Program-made: the position numbers and the translations under genes
Assembly: GCA_013812695.1 (NCBI GenBank)
Contig: JACCSZ010000009.1
Coordinates: 1 to 9,056, forward strand
DNA from: Gemmatimonadales bacterium
GTDB lineage: Bacteria > Gemmatimonadota > Gemmatimonadetes > Gemmatimonadales > GWC2-71-9
DNA length: 9,056 nucleotides
Direction of reading: 5' to 3'
In this document: in pieces, positions 5,227 to 9,056 of the stretch
Layout: each line of letters starts with the position of its first letter
Position numbering within the stretch: position 1 is the stretch's first letter
Notes under the pieces: model-generated
Told to the model about the DNA's origin: nothing
The model's database searches: none
Seen by the model: only the letters and a program-made list of their open reading frames with translations

Positions 5227-7401
5227 ATGGGGGCCACCATCCATCCGAGCCGGCGTGAGTTCCTCCGCACGGGCGCGCTCGTCACCGGCGGCCTGGTCAT
5301 CGCGTTCGCCGCCCCGGGCGCGGGACGGCTGGTCTTCGCCGAGCCGGCGCGGAGCCGGTCGCCCTTCGCGCCCAACGCGTTCCTGCGGGTGGGCAGCGAC
5401 GACACCGTCACCGTGCTGCTCTCCCACTCGGAGATGGGCCAGGGCATATGGACCGCCCTGCCGATGCTGATCGCCGAGGAGCTGGACGCCGACTGGAGTC
5501 GGATCCGGGTCGAGCACGCGCCGGCGGCGCAGGTGTACGGCCACACCGCGTTCGGGATCCAGATGACCGGCGGATCGAGCAGCACGTGGTCGGAGTTCGA
5601 CCGCTACCGCCAGGCCGGCGCGCTGGCGCGAGCCCTGCTCGTGCAGGCCGCGGCGCAGCGCTTCGGCGTGGCGGCGGCCGACTGCCGGACCGAGAACGGC
5701 GCGGTGATCGCCGGAGCCAAGCGGGCACGTTACGGCGAGCTGGCCGAAGCCGCGGCCGCGCTGCCGGCGCCCAAGACCGTGCCGCTCAAGGATCCCAAGG
5801 ATTGGAAGCTGATCGGGAAGCCGACCCGGCGGCTGGACACGCCGGAGAAGATCACGGGCCGGGCGACATTCGGCATCGACGTGCAGTTCGACGGCCTGCT
5901 CACCGCGGTCGTCCTGCGGGGGCCGGTGTTCGGCGCGAAGGTCAAGTCGTTCGACGCCGCCAGGGCCAAGGCGGTGCCCGGCGTGCGGGCGGTGGTGGAA
6001 GTGCCCACGGGTGTCGCCGTGCTGGCGGATCATTTCTGGGCGGCCAAGCTGGGCCGCGACGCGCTCACGGTCGAGTGGGAGATGGGGTCCGGCGCGAGCC
6101 TCGACAGCGACGCGCTCCGGGAGGAGTTCCACCGGCTCGCCGGCACGCGCGGGTCATCGGCGGGGCGCGCGGGGAACACGGGAACCGCGCTGGGAGCGGC
6201 GGCCAAGACGCTCGAGGCGGCGTACTACGTGCCCTACCTCGCGCACGCGATGATGGAGCCACCCAACTGCACCGTGCGGCTCGGTGCCGACAAGTGCGAG
6301 ATCTGGTCCGGCACCCAGTTCCAGACGCTGGATCAGCAGCTCGCGGCCAAGATCACCGGGCTCAAGCCGGAGCAGGTGGAAGTCCACACCACCTTCCTCG
6401 GCGGCGGCTTCGGACGACGGGCGAACCCTACGTCGGATTTCGTCACGGAAGCGGTGCACGTGGCCAAGGCGAGCGGCCAGCCGGTAAAAGTGATATGGAC
6501 GCGGGAGGACGACATGCACGGCGGGTACTATCGCCCGTCGTACGTGCACCGCGCCCGCGTCGGGCTCGGGTCGGACGGGATGCCGGTCGCGTGGGAGCAC
6601 ACCATCGCGGGCCAGTCGATCGCGGTGGGAACCCCGTTCGAGGCGATGATCGTGCAGAAGGGGATCGACAACACGTCGGTCGAGGGCGTGGCCGACTCAC
6701 CGTATCTCAAGGAAATCCCCAACCATCGGGTCGAGCTGCACTCGCCCAAGACGCCGATCTCGGTGCTCTGGTGGCGCTCGGTGGGGCACAGCCACAACGG
6801 GTTCGTGATGGAGAGCCTGATCGACGAGGCGGCGGACGCCGCGGGCGTCGACCCGCTGGCCTACCGGCGCAAGCTGCTGGCGAAGCACCCGCGCCATCTC
6901 GGCGTGCTCAACCTGGCGGCGGACAAGGCCGGCTGGGGCACGCCGCTTCCCGCGGGCCGGGCGCGGGGCGTCGCCGTGCACGAGTCGTTCGGGAGCTTCG
7001 TGTCGCAGGTGGCGGAGGTCTCGGCCGACCGCGGGCGGATCCGGGTGCACCGGGTCACCTGCGCCATCGACTGCGGCATCGCGGTGAATCCGCTGATGAT
7101 CGCGGCGCAGATGGAGTCCGGCATCGCCTTCGGGCTCGGCGCGGCGCTGTACAGTGCGCTGCACCTGAAGGAAGGCCGAGTGCAGGAATCGAACTTCCAC
7201 GACTACCGAGTGCTCCGGCTCGACGAGATGCCGGTGGTCGAGGTGCACATCGTTCCCAGCCGCGAGAAATCCGGCGGGGTCGGCGAGCCCGGCGTGCCGC
7301 CGATCGCCCCCGCGGTGGCCAACGCGGTCTTCACGCTCACCGGCCAGCGGCTCCGGGAGCTGCCGCTCCAATTGGCGAAGACGGGAGTCGCACGAGCGTG
7401 A
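5227..7401 (+). CDS. iorB: Molybdopterin-binding catalytic subunit, Tat-exported (IorB-like)
   Basis: A 724-residue large subunit of the xanthine dehydrogenase family, isoquinoline 1-oxidoreductase beta type, which hydroxylates a substrate with oxygen from water at a Mo-cofactor (a dinucleotide form in known relatives). A twin-arginine signal is clear: SRREFL (8-13), a hydrophobic stretch (15-37) and a likely cut after LVFA (residue 38). Cofactor and active-site landmarks follow in family order: MGQGIW (70-75), TGGSSSTW (114-121), HAMMEPPNCT (340-349), GGGFGRR (392-398), SVGHSHNGFVMES (518-530), and GGVGEPG with the catalytic Glu687. There is no frameshift and length is normal. The short N-terminal domain and absence of a separate FAD subunit are typical of the IorAB/aldehyde-dehydrogenase branch, which passes electrons to cytochromes rather than NAD. 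The stop overlaps the start of the cytochrome lipoprotein gene. The family is certain; the substrate (N-heterocycle, aldehyde or other) is not. No Mo-insertion chaperone (XdhC/CoxI-like) is in this window. Confidence 0.92.
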   Translation: MGATIHPSRREFLRTGALVTGGLVIAFAAPGAGRLVFAEPARSRSPFAPNAFLRVGSDDTVTVLLSHSEMGQGIWTALPMLIAEELDADWSRIRVEHAPAAQVYGHTAFGIQMTGGSSSTWSEFDRYRQAGALARALLVQAAAQRFGVAAADCRTENGAVIAGAKRARYGELAEAAAALPAPKTVPLKDPKDWKLIGKPTRRLDTPEKITGRATFGIDVQFDGLLTAVVLRGPVFGAKVKSFDAARAKAVPGVRAVVEVPTGVAVLADHFWAAKLGRDALTVEWEMGSGASLDSDALREEFHRLAGTRGSSAGRAGNTGTALGAAAKTLEAAYYVPYLAHAMMEPPNCTVRLGADKCEIWSGTQFQTLDQQLAAKITGLKPEQVEVHTTFLGGGFGRRANPTSDFVTEAVHVAKASGQPVKVIWTREDDMHGGYYRPSYVHRARVGLGSDGMPVAWEHTIAGQSIAVGTPFEAMIVQKGIDNTSVEGVADSPYLKEIPNHRVELHSPKTPISVLWWRSVGHSHNGFVMESLIDEAADAAGVDPLAYRRKLLAKHPRHLGVLNLAADKAGWGTPLPAGRARGVAVHESFGSFVSQVAEVSADRGRIRVHRVTCAIDCGIAVNPLMIAAQMESGIAFGLGAALYSALHLKEGRVQESNFHDYRVLRLDEMPVVEVHIVPSREKSGGVGEPGVPPIAPAVANAVFTLTGQRLRELPLQLAKTGVARA

Positions 7402-7988
7402 ACGGCGAGGCAGCTCGGATCGTGGTGATGGCGACGGTGCTGGCCGGGTGCGGCCCACGTCCGTCCCCGGAGCAGCGGGCCGAGGGGGCCGCCGCCTTTG
7501 CGACGGTGCAGCAGGTCTTCCAGCATCCGCGCTGCGCCAACTGCCACATCCCCGGCGACGCGCCGCTCCAGTACGACGCGGGGCTGCCGCATACGATGGG
7601 CGTCGCGCGCGGGCCCGAGGGCCACGGTGCGCCCGGGATGCCGTGCGCCACGTGCCACGGCACGGCCAACTCGCCCGCGAGCTACGGGCCCGACGCGCCG
7701 CCGGGTGCGCCGCATTGGGTGCTCCCACCGCCGGACCAGAAGATGGCCTGGATCGGGCGCAGCGCAGCGGCGACCTGCGCGATGGTCAAGGACAAGGGCC
7801 AGAACGGCGGGAAGAATTTCGAGAAGCTGATCGAGCACGTGAGCTCGGACTCGCTGGTGCTCTGGGGCTGGCGCCCCGGCGGCGCGCGCGCGCCGGTGTC
7901 GGTGCCGCACGACGAGTTCGTCGCCAAGTTCAAGCAGTGGGCGGCCGCCGGGGGCCCGTGTCCGGCGGAGCAGGCCGGGGCTGGCTGA
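7398..7988 (+). CDS. Di-haem c-type cytochrome lipoprotein, Mo-hydroxylase partner
   Basis: A 196-residue exported cytochrome. Starting at GTG 7398 there is a short basic N-terminus, a hydrophobic stretch (8-17) and the lipobox VLAGC with Cys18, giving a lipid-anchored mature protein. Two haem c sites are visible, CANCH (46-50) and CATCH (83-87), in a region with FATVQQVFQHPRC that I recognise from proteins annotated as isoquinoline 1-oxidoreductase subunit. A Met- and His-rich stretch between and after the haems offers axial ligands. GTG overlaps the TGA of the Mo subunit (GTGA), with GGGAG 10 nt upstream (7383-7387); no other start keeps the lipoprotein signal as well. It very probably takes electrons from the Fe-S clusters and delivers them to the respiratory chain. 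The frame is open further upstream, but that part is antisense-like shadow across the Mo subunit. The partner role is inferred from overlap and family. Confidence 0.87.
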   Translation: MNGEAARIVVMATVLAGCGPRPSPEQRAEGAAAFATVQQVFQHPRCANCHIPGDAPLQYDAGLPHTMGVARGPEGHGAPGMPCATCHGTANSPASYGPDAPPGAPHWVLPPPDQKMAWIGRSAAATCAMVKDKGQNGGKNFEKLIEHVSSDSLVLWGWRPGGARAPVSVPHDEFVAKFKQWAAAGGPCPAEQAGAG

Positions 7989-8020
7989 AGCCACTCCCGC
8001 GGCGCCGTAAAGCCGGCCCG

Positions 8021-8614
8021 CTACAGTCCCCGGACGGCCCAGCGCACGCGCTGCAGCACCCCGACCGCGACGAGCGCCGCCATGCTCCATGCGATCGGCG
8101 CCACGAACCGGGGCAGCAGGATCGCCGCACTGAAGAACAGAATCGTTTCCGTTCCGGCCACCAGCCCCGGCGGCATCACCACCCGCGTGATCCCGGTGTG
8201 CTCGCCGCGCCGCTCGAGCAGCGCCGCCAGGTACATCCACGACGCGGCGTTCACGAAGAAGCTCGCCATCAGGACGAGGAGCGCGGTGGTGGTTCTCGGC
8301 TCATCCGCGGCTGCAGCGAGGGCAAGCGGGATCGCGGCATACACCACGAAGTCGAGCAGGATGTCGAGATACGCGCCGAGATCGCTCGCGCGGCCCTGGG
8401 CCCGGGCCATGGCGCCATCCAGGCCGTCGAGGATTCGGTTGGCGAGCCACAAGGCGAGCGCGAGCGGACGCTGCCCCAGGACGATGGCGACGGCGGCCGC
8501 GAGGCCGACAATGAACGCGAGCAGCGTCACCGCCGTCGGCGGCACGGCCGTCAGCCGCCGGACGATCCCGGCGAGCAGCCGGTCCTTGTACCGCCGCAGC
8601 CATTCGTCGAACAT
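8021..8614 (-). CDS. CDP-alcohol phosphatidyltransferase family membrane protein
   Basis: A 197-residue integral membrane enzyme that moves a phosphatidyl group from CDP-diacylglycerol (or a related donor) onto an alcohol. The family signature is complete: Asp63, Asp66, Gly67, Ala70, Arg71, Gly80, Asp84 and Asp88 in DGLDGAMAR and GAYLDILLD, the residues that bind two metal ions and the CDP part. About six hydrophobic segments are visible (about 27-48, 50-62, 87-103, 108-131, 150-168, 172-187), as usual. The motif does not tell which alcohol is used, so PgsA, PssA or another type cannot be assigned. ATG 8614 has GGAGG (8623-8619) four nt upstream. It converges on the cytochrome gene with 32 nt between stops and diverges from the ArsR-type gene, 104 nt between starts. 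Confidence 0.9.
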   Translation of the reverse strand: MFDEWLRRYKDRLLAGIVRRLTAVPPTAVTLLAFIVGLAAAVAIVLGQRPLALALWLANRILDGLDGAMARAQGRASDLGAYLDILLDFVVYAAIPLALAAAADEPRTTTALLVLMASFFVNAASWMYLAALLERRGEHTGITRVVMPPGLVAGTETILFFSAAILLPRFVAPIAWSMAALVAVGVLQRVRWAVRGL

Positions 8615-8618
8615 CGCA

Positions 8619-8623
8619 CCTCC
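8619..8623 (-). promoter_or_regulatory. Ribosome binding site of the CDP-alcohol transferase
   Basis: GGAGG on the minus strand, 4 nt before ATG 8614. The spacing is on the short side but the match is complete. Confidence 0.65.
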
Positions 8624-8646
8624 ACACGGGGTACGCTCGCCACGGC

Positions 8647-8662
8647 GCTGGCCCGGGCCAGC
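8647..8662. promoter_or_regulatory. Perfect 16-bp palindrome, candidate operator
   Basis: GCTGGCCCGGGCCAGC is its own reverse complement. It lies in the 104-nt divergent region between the phosphatidyltransferase and ArsR-family starts, ending 10 nt before the TATGAT box, so it would cover the -35 position of a rightward promoter. Binding there could block ArsR transcription and perhaps the opposite gene. The operator role is inferred from position and symmetry only; high GC raises the chance rate of such palindromes. Confidence 0.5.
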
Positions 8663-8671
8663 CGCCCCATC

Positions 8672-8677
8672 TATGAT
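8672..8677 (+). promoter_or_regulatory. -10-like box upstream of the ArsR-family gene
   Basis: TATGAT stands out in very GC-rich surroundings, 41 nt before ATG 8719; it matches 5 of 6 bases of the sigma-70 -10 consensus. No good -35 is seen at the right distance (that place is taken by the palindrome). The overlapping minus-strand hexamer TATCAT (8678-8673) also resembles a -10, so the site could serve either gene. Confidence 0.4.
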
Positions 8678-8718
8678 AGTGCGTCACGCCGTTTGGCCCG
8701 TACCTCGACCAGCCGCCC

Positions 8719-9056
8719 ATGCGCCGTCACTTTCCCCGCGCGTACGTCCGACTCGCCGCCCGCGTGCTCGGCGTCCTGAGCCACGAGACCCGGCTCGGGC
8801 TCGTCCTGGCCCTCACCCAGGGGCCGGCGAGCGTCAGCGAGCTGTGCGACTATCTCGACCTGCCCCAGAGTAACGTCAGCCACCACCTCGCCATTCTGCG
8901 CGCCGCGACGCTCGTCTCCGACACCCGGGACGGCCACTTTGTCTTCTACCAGCTCGATGTGGTCACCTGGCGCAGGCTGGGCGATGGGTTCTTCGACCAA
9001 CTGATCGCCGGCGCGGACGAGGTCAGGCTCCAGAACGTCCATATACGGCGCACCGG
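8719..9056 (+). CDS. ArsR-family transcriptional regulator (3' end beyond window)
   Basis: An open frame from ATG 8719 to the window edge, 112 complete codons with no stop; TAG at 8677 closes the frame upstream and no other start codon lies between. It is a winged-helix repressor: the SHETRLGLVLAL helix (21-32), the HTH VSELCDYLDLPQSNVSHHLA (39-58) with recognition helix PQSNVSHHL, and the beta wing about DTRDGHFVFYQL (68-79). Typical ArsR/SmtB proteins are about 100-120 residues, so little beyond the DNA-binding domain is missing unless it has a C-terminal extension. The alpha3 metal motif ELCVC/ELCVG of ArsR/SmtB is here ELCDYL with a single Cys43 and no other Cys seen, so the classical Cys metal site is incomplete. 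The ligand is unknown. No Shine-Dalgarno is visible before the ATG. It diverges from the phosphatidyltransferase and may repress its own promoter. Confidence 0.88.
   Translation, partial: MRRHFPRAYVRLAARVLGVLSHETRLGLVLALTQGPASVSELCDYLDLPQSNVSHHLAILRAATLVSDTRDGHFVFYQLDVVTWRRLGDGFFDQLIAGADEVRLQNVHIRRT

Noticed and set aside
4626..5585. A continuous minus-strand reading frame that would extend the kinase N-terminus by about 320 residues.
   Set aside because: It is antisense to the well-supported [2Fe-2S] gene and the start of the Mo subunit, its sequence is low-complexity and fits no domain, and the kinase has a ribosome site at 4632-4637. Long open antisense frames are expected at this GC content.
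5448..7397. Plus-strand frame, continuous with the cytochrome, running across the Mo subunit in another frame (a possible large fusion).
   Set aside because: The Mo subunit frame has all family motifs over this range, while the other frame is Arg/Gly-rich shadow. The lipoprotein signal at 7398 marks the true start.
7989..8020. Possible terminator between the converging cytochrome and phosphatidyltransferase genes.
   Set aside because: Only a 4-bp GCCG/CGGC pairing with a 6-nt loop and no T-run is visible.
8671..9042. Minus-strand open frame of 123 codons at the right end.
   Set aside because: It lies antisense to the ArsR-family gene, whose helix-turn-helix is unmistakable, and shows no domain of its own.
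1..9056. CRISPR array, tRNA/rRNA genes, insertion sequences or attachment-site repeats.
   Set aside because: I saw no regularly spaced repeats, no cloverleaf or rRNA-like segment, no transposase or integrase motifs, and no matched terminal repeats.

Overview
The window is GC-rich throughout (roughly two thirds or more G+C by eye), with tightly packed genes on both strands, Shine-Dalgarno sites of the GGAGG/AGGGGG kind, a Tat signal peptide and a lipobox. This fits a Gram-negative, aerobic or facultative soil or sediment bacterium from a high-GC lineage (for example Rokubacteria/Methylomirabilota, Gemmatimonadota, Acidobacteriota, Myxococcota or Rhizobiales). Nothing here fixes the phylum. I see no tRNA, rRNA, CRISPR array, insertion sequence, integrase or phage gene.

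Layout, left to right. The end of a response-regulator receiver domain (1-135, +) faces a strong hairpin terminator (169-208) that also ends leftward transcription. On the minus strand follow the remains of a VOC/glyoxalase gene (246-456, internal deletion plus frame change) and an intact KANL3/Tex30-type alpha/beta hydrolase (597-1265). A DUF72 protein (1344-2039, +) diverges from the hydrolase and converges, 15 nt apart, on a large soluble GAF-PAS-PAS hybrid sensor histidine kinase (2055-4625, -).

The core of the window is a rightward operon, 4764-7988, divergent from the kinase. It encodes a small two-[2Fe-2S] subunit (IorA/CoxS-like), a Tat-exported molybdopterin-binding catalytic subunit (IorB-like, with the catalytic Glu present), and a di-haem c-type cytochrome lipoprotein. 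The genes are 10 nt apart and then overlap by 4 nt (GTGA), so the three products are probably made together. The likely electron path is substrate, Mo centre, two Fe-S clusters, lipoprotein haems, respiratory chain, all on the outer face of the inner membrane. The substrate could be an N-heteroaromatic or an aldehyde; the sequence does not decide.

The right end holds a CDP-alcohol phosphatidyltransferase (8021-8614, -) divergent from the first 112 codons of an ArsR-family repressor (8719 to the window edge, +). Between them lie a perfect 16-bp palindrome and a TATGAT box.

Nothing here is clearly a new defence or mobile system. The most useful leads are the exported Mo-hydroxylase/cytochrome module next to a hybrid kinase, the decayed VOC gene, and the palindrome between the membrane-lipid enzyme and the ArsR regulator.
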